A stretch of 64,000 nt of DNA from Megaleporinus macrocephalus (Eukaryota; Chordata; Actinopteri; Characiformes; Anostomidae), in the NCBI GenBank assembly GCA_021613375.1, contig CM038705.1, forward strand, positions 5,948,364-6,012,363. The letters run 5' to 3'. The position numbers and the translations under genes were made by a program. Below, in pieces: positions 22,354 to 35,000 of the stretch (position 1 is the first letter of the stretch; each line of letters begins with the position of its first letter). Under the pieces are notes generated by a model that saw only the letters and a list, made by a program, of their open reading frames with translations, did no database searches and was not told the DNA's origin.

Positions 22354-25300
22354 CTAGGGGAACACAGGGGGGTCAGTTTGGTCATCAGCGTTAGCGTCTG
22401 TCGTTCACCACCACCAAAAGTGAGCGTCCGGCGCGTAAGCATGCGACAGGAAGTAGCAGAGAGGGAAGAAAGGCACAGCGTTAGAGAAGACAGGAAGTAG
22501 AAAAAGGACCGGGTGAGCCGGATTCCTGACCAGGGCTGCGTCTGAAACTGCCTACTTACATACTACTCAGCAAGCGAGCGCGGCTAGTGTGTGTGTAGTG
22601 TTTCTGCTGCTACAGAGGTTAGTGTAGAGTCGGCTGTGTGTGTGTAGTGTTACTGCTGCTACAGAGGTTAGTGGAGAGTAGGCTGTGTGTGTGTAGTGTT
22701 ACTGGTACAGAGGTTAGTGTAGAGTCGGCTGTGTGTGTGTAGTGTTACTGCTGCTACAGAGGTTAGTGTAGAGTCGGCTGTGTGTGTGTAGTGTTACTGC
22801 TGCTACAGAGGTTAGTGTAGAGTCGTCTGTGTGTGTGTAGTGTTACTGCTGTTACAGAGGTTAGTGTAGAGTCGTCTGTGTGTGTGTAGTGTTACGCTGG
22901 CTACAGAGGTTAGTGGAGAGTCGGCTGTGGTGTGTGTAGTGTTACTCGCTGCTACAGAGGTTAGTGTTAGAGTCGTCTGTGTGTGTGTAGTGTTACTGCT
23001 GGCTACAGAGTGTAGTGGAGAGTCGGCTGTGTGTGTGTAGTGTTACTGCTGCTACAGAGGGTTAGTGGAGAGTCGGCTGTGTGTGTGTAGTGTTACTGCT
23101 GCTACAGAGGTTAGTGGAGAGTCGGCTGTGTGTGTGTGTAGTGTTACTGCTGCTACAGGGGGTTAGTGTAGAGTCAGCAGTGTGTGTGTAGTGTTACTGC
23201 TGCTACCAGAGGTTAGTGTACGAGTCGGCTGTGTGGTGTGTAGTGTTACTCGCTGCGACAGAGGTTAGTGTAGAGTCCGGCTGTGTGGTGTAGTGTTACT
23301 GCTGCTACAGAGGTTAGTGTAGAGTCGGCTGTGTGTGTAGTGTAGTTCTGCTGCTACAGAGGTTAGTGTAGAGTCGGCTGTGTGTGTGTAGTGTTACTGC
23401 TGCTACAGAGGTTAGTGTAGACTCGGCTGTGTGTGTGTAGTGTTACTGCTGCTACAGAGGTTAGTGTAGAGTCGGCTGTGAGTGTGTAGTGTTACTGCTG
23501 CTACAGGGGTTAGTGGAGAGTCGGCTGTGTGTGTGTGTAGCAGTCCAGCAGTGACCACTGGGTCCAGTCTAGTACATACTCAGTAAGTGATTTCAGATGC
23601 AGCCCTTTGTTTAACTTCTTGAAAGAGTTTCAGTGCAGGCGACTGTAGAGTGGGCACAGTTAGCTGCTGTTAGCGTTAGCATGCATAGGCTAAAAGACAC
23701 CTCAGTGGTGGTGATACTTCAGGGGATGGTCATGATGGTGTGTTCAGGGGGATTTAGAGGTGGGTGGGGAACAAGGGCGTGTGGTCAAGTCTTTCCCAAG
23801 CTGCAGTCTTTTTATTTATTTATTTTTTTACCAAAGGAAGGAGAGCAGGATGGAGGGATGAAGGGCAAGAAGAAGAAGAAGAGCAGCAGGTTGTCAGAGA
23901 ATGCTCCTCAGTAATCATTCTCATACTGCTCTTGGTCTTCCGTTACAGTGAGGAGATGCATCCCGAGCAGGAGGGGAGAGAGAAACACCGTTAGGTTCTT
24001 CTGAATGACCAGCAGAACATTAACAAGAACCCTGAAAGCTCATTCACACGAAAACTCATCCTGGTCTCCATCTGCCGTATCTGATCATCACCACTTCACT
24101 GAATCCACCTCCTTCTGTCTACACTCACTGTCCACTGTATCAGCTCCACTGACCATACAGGACCTCCACTTACAGACTGTAGTTCATCTGATTCTCGGTA
24201 TACTTTATTTAGTGTGTTAGAAGTGTGTGTTGTGCTAGTGTGAGTGGATCAGTCACTGCTGGACTGAGAATCATCCACCAACCAAAACTATCCAGACAAC
24301 AGTGTCCTGTGGCGGCGTGCCTGGTGTCCAATGATGAGGACCTAGAGAACACAAACTGTGCAGCAGCAGATGAGCTACTGTCTCTGACTTTACATCTACA
24401 AGGTGGACCAGCAAGTAGTAGAGAGTGTCTAATAGAGTGGACAGTGATGTGGACACAGTGATTTAAAACCTGATCCACTCACACCAGCACTACACAACAC
24501 CCAAGCATGTCTGTGTCAATGCAGTGCTGATAGATGATTCCACCCCCCTAATAGTATCTGCTCTGTGGTGGTCCTGTGGGGGTCCTGATCATTAAAGAAC
24601 AGAGTAATAAAGTATAGAGAGAATCAGATGAACTACAGTCTGTAAGTGGAGCTCCTGTATGGTCAGTGGAGCTGATATGATTGAAGTTCTGAATCCTGGA
24701 TTTAGAGATGGCTGGTAACTGAACTGATCCAGCTTTTTAGATGTTTCTACAGAAATGAGCTGCTTATAAATGTTTATGGACTGGATTCTATTATACTGGG
24801 TGTAGAGTCAGGGTGTTGGTGTGCTTGCCTCGAGGTTATTAATGGATACAGATGCGGCAAACAGAGAGCAGGATGGAAAACACCAGAGTTTTTCCTCAGA
24901 CTCTGCAGAGCTACCAACAGCTCGCTGTCCTGGAGGAGCTGCGTATGGGCTTTAATACGTTAGCGTGAATCAGAACCCCTCCCTGATGTTTCACAGCCCA
25001 GTAAACTCACTGTCTCACATTAAAGTCGCACATAAAAACTCTTACAAGACCAACTGTAAAACCCGGAGAGCGTTTACACGCTGTTGAATTTATGTGGACC
25101 CTCACTGTTACGGCCGTTCTTCAGGCCTGGACACTGGAAGCCGAGTTTTACAGGATGGAAATCACGGGCAGGGCCAGATTGTGGACTTCTTTATATGCAA
25201 GCAATGATAAATAAGAGATGGGGGACAGATTCTGGACAAACGGGGCGGTTGGTAAAAGGGGGGGGGTGTTTTGGTTCTGGATGATAGCAGAAGAACGCTG

Positions 25301-28229
25301 GAGAGACAGCAGGAACGTCCCTCATCATTTCTCCTGGCTTAAAGCAACAGTTCAGCTGACAATCTATTTGCCGGTGGATCTATTTGTGATGGTAGGTTAG
25401 AATTCTCTGTTCCACCTTAAATGGATCCACCTTAAATTGGGCAGAAGCTACACTCCAATGCCTGAAGTGTCACAATGTAACTGTGTATCCATTTAAGGTG
25501 GAACTGAGAATTATATATTGTACCTGCTGCATTATTTAAGGTGGATCCATTAGGGAGGGTAGGTTAGAATTCTTTGTTCCACCTTAAATGGATCCACCTT
25601 AAATTGGGCAGAAGCTACACTCCAATGCCTGAAGCGTCAGAATGTAACAGTGGATCCATTTAAGGTGGAACTGAGAATTATATATTGTACCTGCTGCATT
25701 ATTTAAGGTGGATCCATTAGGGAGGGTAGGTTAGAATTCTTTGTTCCACCTTAAATGGATCCACCTTAAATTGGGCAGAAGCTACACTCCAATGCCTGAA
25801 GTGTCACAATGTAACTGTGTATCCATTTAAGGTGGAACTGAGAATTATATATTGTACCTGCTGCATTATTTAAGGTGGATCCATTAGGGAGGGTAGGTTA
25901 GAATTCTTTGTTCCACCTTAAATGGATCCACCTTAAATTGCGCGGAAGGTATGTTCCAATGCCTGAAGCGTGAGAATGTAACAGTGGATCCATTTAAGTT
26001 GGAAATGAGAAATATATATTGTACCTGCTGCCCTATTTAAGGTGGATCCAATTAAGGTGGTACGTTAGAATTCTGTGTTCCACCTTAAATGGATCCACCT
26101 TAAATTGCGCAGAAGGTATGTTCCAATGCCTGAAGCGAATATAACTGTATCCATTGAAGGTGGTACGTTAGATTTCTGTGTTCCACCTTAAATCTATACA
26201 GTGTAAATTGTGCAGCAGATACGTTCCAATGCCTGAAGAGTCAGAATGTAACTGTGGATCTATTTAAGGTGGAACTGAGAATTATAAATTGTACCTGCTG
26301 CACCATTTAAGGTGGATCCATTTAAGATGATAGGTTAGAATGCTCCGTTCCACCTTAAATCGATACACCGTAAATTGTGCAGCAGACACATTCTAATGCC
26401 TGAAGCGTCAGAATGTAACTGTGTATCTATTTAAGGTGGAACAGAGAATTACAAATTGTACCTGTTGCACTATTTAAGGTGGATCCCTTTAAGATGGTAG
26501 GTTAGAATGCTCCGTTCCACCTTAAATGGATCCACAGTAAATTGTGCAGAACGCTCCAATGCCTGAAGTGTCAGAATGTAACTGTGGATCCAATTAAGGT
26601 GGAACAGAGAAATTCAATTTGTACCTACTACACTATTTACGGTGAATCCATTTAAGGTGGTACGTTAAAATTGTCTGTTCCACCTTAAATTGATCCACTG
26701 GAAATAGCGTAGCAGGTACAATCCAATGCCTGAAGAGTCAGAATATACCTGTGAATCCATTTAAGGCGGAACAGAGAATTAAACGTACTCTGGGTATGTA
26801 TTCGCGCTGTTAGCGTGATGCTAACTTGGGTGCGTGTAGTTTTTGGCGGAACTGTTGCTTTAAGCTAACTGACGGAACCTCCTTAAAGAAACAACCCCAA
26901 GACGGACCGGGCCGGAGGAGGAGAGAACGGGGGGTTTCAGGTATTACCTCCGACGTTGTAGCCTAAACAAGAGTTCTGGTCGCAGTAGCCTGGGGGTCCA
27001 GAGGGTCCACTGCTGCCAGGTGTTCCAGGACGTCCCGGAGTGCCCTGAACTCCAGGCCTGCCTGGGGGGCCTTGGCTTCCGGTCCGGCCCTCTCCATGAG
27101 GACCTGTGGAGAAGCAGATATTATTATTCTATTAATTCATTAATAAAGTAAAGACTACAATACAGTATCTGCAGTATCTACAATGAATTATTCAGTATCC
27201 ACTATGAATTATTCAGTATCTACTATGGAGTTATTCAGTATCCACTATGAATTATTCAGTATCTACTATGGAGTTATTTAGCATCTACTATGGAGTTATT
27301 TAGCATCTACTATGAATTATTCAGTATCTCCTATGAATTATTCAGTATCCACTATGAATTATTCAGTATCCACTATGAATTATTCAGTATCTACTATGGA
27401 GTTATTTAGCATCTACTATGGAGTTATTTAGCATCTACTATGAATTATTCAGTATCTCCTATGAATTATTCAGTATCCACTATGAATTATTTAGTATCTA
27501 CTATGAATTATTCAGTATCTCCTATGAATTATTCAGTATCCACTATGAATTATTCAGTATCTCCTATGAATTATTCAGTATCTCCTATGAATTATTCAAT
27601 ATCTCCTATGAATTATTCAGTATCCACTATGAATTATTTAGTATCTACTATGAATTATTCAGTATCTCCTATGAATTATTCAGTATCTCCTATGAATTAT
27701 TCAGTATCTCCTATGAATTATTCAGTATCCACTATGAATTATTTAGTATCTACTATGAATTATTTAGTATCTACTATGAATTATTCAGTATCTCCTATGA
27801 ATTATTCAGTATCTCCTATGAATTATTCAGTATCCACTATGAATTATTTAGTATCTACTATGAATTATTCAGTATCTACTCAGTATCAGTGTTTGTGTTT
27901 TCAGTGTGTAGTCGAGTCTCGGCTCAGTGTTTGTGGCTCTCGCTGGTCTACGTCCTTCCACTGGAGCTGCTTTCTCCTTCAGCTGCACTGGTCCAGATCT
28001 TCTACCAGCGTACGCGTCAGAGGAGCTCCCGCCCTAAACACATTTCCAAACCCCCCCACCCCGTCCCCCAACCCGTCCCCCCATACCGTCCCCCCATTCG
28101 TCCCCAAATACCGTCCCAACGTGTCTGTTTGTTATTCTAGACAGAAATCAAAGAAACCGAAAGCAGAGAGATCGAGTGCAGCGCAGAGAGAATTCCCGTA
28201 ATTCACTCCATATGAACATGCAGATCTCT

Positions 28230-28270
<41 letters not shown>

Positions 28271-28492
28271 TCTCTGTGTCTGTCCCTTTCTCTTTCTTTC
28301 TCTCTCTCTCTCTCCTTCTTTCTTTCTCTCTGTGTCTGTCTTTCTCTCCAATCTCTCTCTCTTTCTCTCTCTTTGTCTCTCTTTGTCTCTCTTTCTCTCC
28401 CTCTTTCTGTCTCTCTCTTCTTTAGTGTCTTTCTTTTTCTCTCTCTCTTTATTTCTCTCTTGCTTTCTGTTTCACTTTTTCTTTCTCTCGTT

Positions 28493-28534
<42 letters not shown>

Positions 28535-28915
28535 TCCCTCCCTATTTCTCTCTCTCTCTCCTTCTCTCTCTTTTTCTATCTCTCTTTCCCTCCTTCTTTC
28601 TTTCTCTCTCCATTTCTCCCTCCCTCTTTTTGTCTCTCTCTCTCTTTCTTTGTCTTTTTATCTCCATCTTTTTTTCTCTCTCTCTATTTCTCTCTCATGC
28701 TTTCTGTCTCGCTTTTTCTCTCTCTCTTGTTCTTGTTTCTCTCTCTCTCTCTATTTCTTTCCCTCCCTACTTCTCTCTCTCTCCTTCTCTCACTCTTTCT
28801 GTCTCTTTCCCTCCTTCTTTCTATCTCTCTCTCTATTTCTCTCTCACGCTTTCTGTCTCGCTTTTTCTATTTCTCTCTCTCTGTTTCTTTCCCTCCCTAT
28901 TTCTCTCTCTATATA

Positions 28916-29005
<90 letters not shown>

Positions 29006-29011
29006 TCTCTG

Positions 29012-29045
<34 letters not shown>

Positions 29046-32015
29046 TCTGTCTCTCTCTCTCTCTCTCTCAGGAAAGGAAAGAAGAGTTTTTACAGTCTTA
29101 TTAAACTCATATTCATAACCAAGCTGGGCCTCCAGCTGTAGTCTAACTGGGGCCCACAACTGTAATCCAACTGGGGCCCACAACTGTAACCCAACTAGGG
29201 CCACAACTGTAACCCAACTGGGGCCACAACTGTAACCCAACTGGGGCCACAAATGTAACCCAACTGGGGCCCACAACTGTAACCCAACTGGGGCCACAAC
29301 TGTAACCCAACTGGGGCCACAACTATAACCCAACTGGGGCCACAATTGTAACCCAACTGGGGCCACAACTGTAACCCAACTGGGGCCACAACTGTAACGC
29401 AACTGGGCCCACAACTGTAACCCAACTGGGGCCCACAACTGTAACCCAACTGGGGCCACAACTGTAACCCAACTGGGCCCACAACTGTAACCCAACTGGG
29501 GCCCACAACTGTAACCCAACTGGGGCCCACAACTGTAACCCAACTGGGGCCACAACTATAACCCAACTGGGGCCACAACTGTAACCCAACTGGGGCCACA
29601 ACTATAACCCAACTGGGGCCACAAGAACTACAGTCTACTCCTTTTTTACCCCAGCAATCGACAAAGTACCTAATTTGTCCAGAGGCTCTAAAACATCAAA
29701 CTGTATCTACACTGAAGTGACGTAGATGACAGCAGCAGCAGCCACGCCCTATAAGAATGGTGTACTGTCTTTACCTGGGGGTCCTGGTGGGCCGCGAGGG
29801 CCTTGCGTCCCCACACCGGGTGTGCCCTTCTCTCCTTTCTCTCCGGGGAGCCCTGGACAAAATAACAGAAAACAGTTGTAATGAGTTGGTCGACCATAAG
29901 CTCAGGCAAGCAGAGGAGCTGGACAGGTCTTTATCTTCCACCGCTGGAGGTGCGAGGGAGGTGAGATCACACGGTTTCCGGGGCGGTTTGGATAAGTGGC
30001 AGCAAAAACATGGCAGTGCGGACAGAACGTGAGAGGTTCCAGAGTATAGTCCGGTTCTAGATACCTCACTGCATGAAATATACCTGAGAAAGTTCAGAGA
30101 GCTTCTCAGTGGAGCTTCAACCTCAGCAGACAGCGTGTAAACTTTCAGGTATGTATCTCCATGAGTTGCATTCATCCATCTATCCCTCTATCCATCCATC
30201 CATCCATCCATTATCTACTTTTTTCCAGGGATCCAGGTCGTGGGGGTAGCTGTCTAAGCACAGAAACCCAGACCTCCCTCTTCCAAGCCACCTCCTCTAG
30301 CTCCTCCGAGGGGATACTGAGGCGTTCCCAGGCCAGCCGAGAGATACAATCCCTCCAGCGTGTCCTGGGTCTTCCCTGGGGTCTCCTCCCGGTCAGACAT
30401 GTCAGGAACACCTCCACAGGGAGGCGTCCAGGAGGCATCTTAACCAGATGCCCAAACCACCTCAGCTGGTTCCTCTCAACGTGGAGGAGTAGCGGCTCGA
30501 GTCTTGCGTATGATGGAGCTCCTTGCTTTATCTCTGAGGGTGAGACCCGACACCACACAGAGAAAACTCAATTTGTTCTTCGGGTCAATACCCAGAGCTG
30601 GTGGCCACAGGTGAGAGTAGGAACGTACATTAGATGGACCAGTAAATGGAGAGCTTCGCCTTTTGGTTCAGCTCTCTCTTCACCAGGACATGCCTAGATA
30701 TTCCCAGGCCAGGCAGGAGTTATAATCCCTCCAGCGTATCCTGGGTTCATCTTAAAATTAGCATCAAGTCTGAGTTCTAACTTCTGAACTTCTGAACTTA
30801 AATTTTCAGGGATTATTATTTCATTGAATGTGAGTTCAACCTTCCAAAGACGAGAGTGCTTGTACATTCATGGTTTGCTGGAAAACCAACTACATCTCAC
30901 TTTGCAATTGAGCAGATTTGGCCGTCCAGATACTTATATGAAGATATACATCCTAAAATCTGTTTGGTCACCACAGCAACTTCAGTTGGAACCAAATTTA
31001 GGACTCTAGCTACTAGAAAACTCTCTGTAGATACAGAATCCATATAACACAGTAAGGATTTTTAAAGAAACGTACAAATTTATCCAAATTTCCAAACATT
31101 TTTAAATAATTTGCGGTTAAATTCTGGATTTCCTCAATAAAGTATGGCTGAAAGACTGTCTAAACATGATCTGGCTGACAGATCTTGAGACTGATGGATG
31201 CTGTGGTTGTCTGGAGAGAGAAGACTTTGAAAAATTTCAAAACAAAATTGAAAAACATTTTTTCAAATTTTGAAACTCAAAACAGCATCTATCCACTAAA
31301 TACTGTATGGGGCAACCTGAGGGACAGTGAGTGACACGCCCAATGCTCTGACCACACCGACTGGCTACCAAAACTGTATATCATCACTGTCCAATGAAAA
31401 ACGAGTATTTCCAGAATTGCAACTTTACAGGAGAGACCAAAAACATACTTCACTTTCAATACAAGTCAATAGAACCAGAATTTTTTCCAAGCTGTTGGAG
31501 CATTTCTATTGGTCCATTCATCCTGAAATTTTCACACAATGTAAACGACCACTGTTGAGTTCAATTCGACAAAAAAACGACAAAAATTGATGTTTTCATT
31601 GGACAGCATCGATATACATTAAACATATCAATAATCATCTTTATTATATTACACACGCTCTTATCTTGATTTGATTAATCGTTTTCTACATACTGTTGTT
31701 ATTTAATTCTGACTAATATTATTATTATTATTAATCATACATTAGCTTTTGTTCTATGATGAACGTTTGGCTTGATGTTTATGTGCTTTGGCGACGTCGT
31801 ATTAAACTCAGTAAACGCCAGTAAAGCTTCACTGAAACTGACGGAGATTTATTTGCTGTGAACTGATGATGGCTGTTGGCGCGTCAGCCTTTTCTTCATG
31901 TAACGCCGAACCTTAGACTGCCAGTTAGTCATGGTTGTGATGTCACAGCTGAGGCTCTGTAGACTCTATGCTCTGTAGTGAATCTGCAGTGGAGTTGTTA
32001 GCAGAGTTCTCTCTG

Positions 32016-32052
<37 letters not shown>

Positions 32053-35000
32053 CTCACTCTGTTAGTAGAGTGTTTATATCTGAGCGTTCTTCACCCCAGA
32101 GACATGCTCTTCATCACCATCACCATCATCATCACCATCACTCAGCAGCACTGACAAATAAACCCCCTAAAACCCCCCATTACCACTCTCATAATAACAC
32201 ACTGCACATTATAGCTCACTCTTTTCTTTTATCCCTCTCTCTCTCTGTGTCTCTTATCTCTCTCTCTCTTATTGTCTTTCTCTATTTTTGTATGTTTTCT
32301 TCTTTCTCTCTCACTGCCTCTCTCTTCTCTGTTGTTCTCCTTTTTTACTGTCTTTTTCTTTCTCTCTGCATCTCTGTTTGTATCTTTTTTCTCCTATCTG
32401 TCTCACTGCCTTTCTCTCTCTTTCTCTATGTATCTCACCCTTTTTTACTGCATCTCTCTCTCTCTTTCTCTCTCTTTTGCTTGCTCTCTCTGTATCTCCT
32501 TTCCCTCTGTCTCTCTGTATCTCTCTCTCTGTCTGTATCTTTTTCTCTCTGTGTCTCTGTCTGTGTCTCTATCTGTATCTCTTTCTCTCTGTATCTCTCT
32601 TTCTGTGTCTCTCTCTGTATCTCTCTTTGTATCTCTCTCTATCTCTCTCTGTCTCTCTCTGTGTCTCTCTGTCTCTCTCTGTGTCTCTCTGTGTCTCTCT
32701 CTGTATCTCTCTTTGTATCTCTCTCTGTATCTCTCTCTGTATCTCTCTCTGTATCTCTCTCTGTATCTCTCTGTGTATCTCTCTGTGTATCTCTCCCTGT
32801 ATCTCTCTCTGCATCTCTCTCTGCATCTCTCTCTGCATCTCTCCCTGTATCTCTCTCTGCATCTCTCTCTGTATCTCTCTCTGTCTCTCTCTGTATCTCT
32901 CTCTGTATCATTTTCTCTCGGTATCTCTTTCTCTCTGTATCTCTCTCTGTATCTCTCTGTCTCTCTCTGTATCTCTCTCTGTATCTCTCTGTATCTCTTT
33001 CTCTCTGTATCTCTCTCTGTCTCTTTCTGTATCTCTCTCTGTATCTCTTTCTCTCTGTATCTCTCTCTGTATCATTTTCTCTCGGTATCTCTTTCTCTCT
33101 GTATCTCTCTCTGTATCTCTCTGTCTCTCTCTGTATCTCTCTCTGTATCTCTCTGTATCTCTTTCTCTCTGTATCTCTCTCTGTCTCTCTCTGTATCTCT
33201 CTCTGTATCTCTTTCTCTCTGTATCTCTCTCTGTATCTCTCTGTATATCTCTCGGTATCTCTTTCTGTATCTCTCTCTGTATCTCTCTCGGTATCTCTCC
33301 CGGTATCTCTCTCTGTATCTCTCTCTGTATCTATCTCTCGGTATATCTCTCGGTATCTCTCTCTGTATCTATCTCTCTGTGTCTCTCAGTATCTCTCTCT
33401 GTATCTCTCTTTTTGTATCTCTCTCTGTATCTCTCTTTTTGTATCTCTCTCTGTATCTCTCTTGGTACATCTCTCGGTATCTCTCTCTGTATCTCTCTCT
33501 GTATCCCTCTCTGTATCTATCTCTCTGTATCTCTCTCTGTATCTCTCTGTATATCTCTCTGTATCTCTCTCTGTATCTCTCTGTATATCTCTCTGTATCT
33601 CTCTGTATATCTCTCTGTATATCTCTCTGTATCTCTCTCTGTATCTCTCTCTGTTTCTCTCTGTATATCTCTCTGTATCTCTCTCTGTATCTCTCTGTAT
33701 ATCTCTCTGTATATCTCTCGGTATCTCTTTCTGTATCTCTCTCTGTATCTCTCTCGGTATCTCTCCCGGTATCTCTCTCTGTATCTCTCTCTGTATCTAT
33801 CTCTCGGTATATCTCTCGGTATCTCTTTCGGTATCTATCTCTCTGTGTCTCTCAGTATCTCTCTCTGTATCTCTCTTTCTGTATCTCTCTCTGTATCTCT
33901 CTCGGTACATCTCTCGGTATCTCTCTCTGTATCTCTCTCTGTATCTCTCTCTGTATCTCTCTCGGTACATCTCTCGGTATCTCTCTCTGTATCTCTCTCA
34001 GTATCCCTCTCTGTATCTATCTCTCTGTATCTCTCTCTGTATCTCTCTGTATATCTCTCTGTATCTCTCTCTGTATCTCTCTGTATATCTCTCTGTATCT
34101 CTCTCTGTATCTCTTTCTGTATCTCTCTCTGTATCTCTCTCGGTATCTCTCTCTGTATCTCTCTCTGTATCTCTCTGTATATCTCTCTGTATCTCTCTCT
34201 GTATCTCTCTGTATATCTCTCGGTATATCTCTCTGTATCTCTCTCGGTATCTCTCTCTGTATCTATCTCTCGGTATATCTCTCGGTATCTCTCTCTGTAT
34301 CTCTCTCTGTATCTATCTCTCGGTATATCTCTCGGTATCTCTCTCTGTATCTCTCTCTGTATCTCTCTCGGTATCTCTCCTGGTATCTCTCTCGGTATCT
34401 CTCCTGGTATCTCTCTCTGTATATCTCTCGGTATCTCTCTCTGTATCTCTCTCGGTACATCACTCGGTATCTCTCTCTGTATCTATCTCTCTGTATCTCT
34501 CTCTGTATCTCTCTCTGTATCTCTCTCTGTATCTCTCTCTGTATCTCTCTCTGTATCTCTCTCTGTATCTCTCTCTCTCTCTCTCTGTATCTCTCAGTAT
34601 CTCTCTCTGTATCTCTCTTTCTGTATCTCTCTCTGTATCTCTCAGTATCTCTCTCTGTATCTCTCTCTGTATCTCTCTCTGTATCTATCTCTGTATCTCT
34701 CAGTATCTCTCTCTGTATCTCTCTCTCTGTGTCTCTCTCTCTCTGTATCTCTCTGTATCTCTCTCTGTGTCTTTCTCTCTGTATCTCTCTTTATCTCTCT
34801 CTCTGTATCTCTCAGTATCTCTCTCTGTAGCTCTCTCTCTCTGTCTCTCTCTCTCTGTATCTCTCTCTCTCTGTCTCTCTCTCTCTGTATCTCTCTCTCT
34901 GTGTCTCTCTGTATCTCTCTCTCTGTGTCTTTCTCTCTCTCTGTATCTCTCTGTATCTCTCTCTCTGTCTGTATAATGATATGATTGTGTGTCAGGTTTC

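Noticed and set aside
23633..23914. 93-codon frame on the + strand
   Set aside because: Short, ends in a Lys-rich microsatellite translation, and lies inside a collagen intron with no splice context.
27418..28201. 240-253-codon frames with ELFSISY or MNYSVSP repeats
   Set aside because: They derive from the 21-bp array; two overlapping frames are open at once.
28833..29601. Frames with [15 protein letters not shown] repeats on the - strand
   Set aside because: Translation of the 23/24-bp array, followed by a GA-rich tract.
31968..34984. Leu/Ser-rich frames of 850-1000 codons, including a poly-His patch
   Set aside because: CT-rich microsatellite open in all three + frames; no protein signal.
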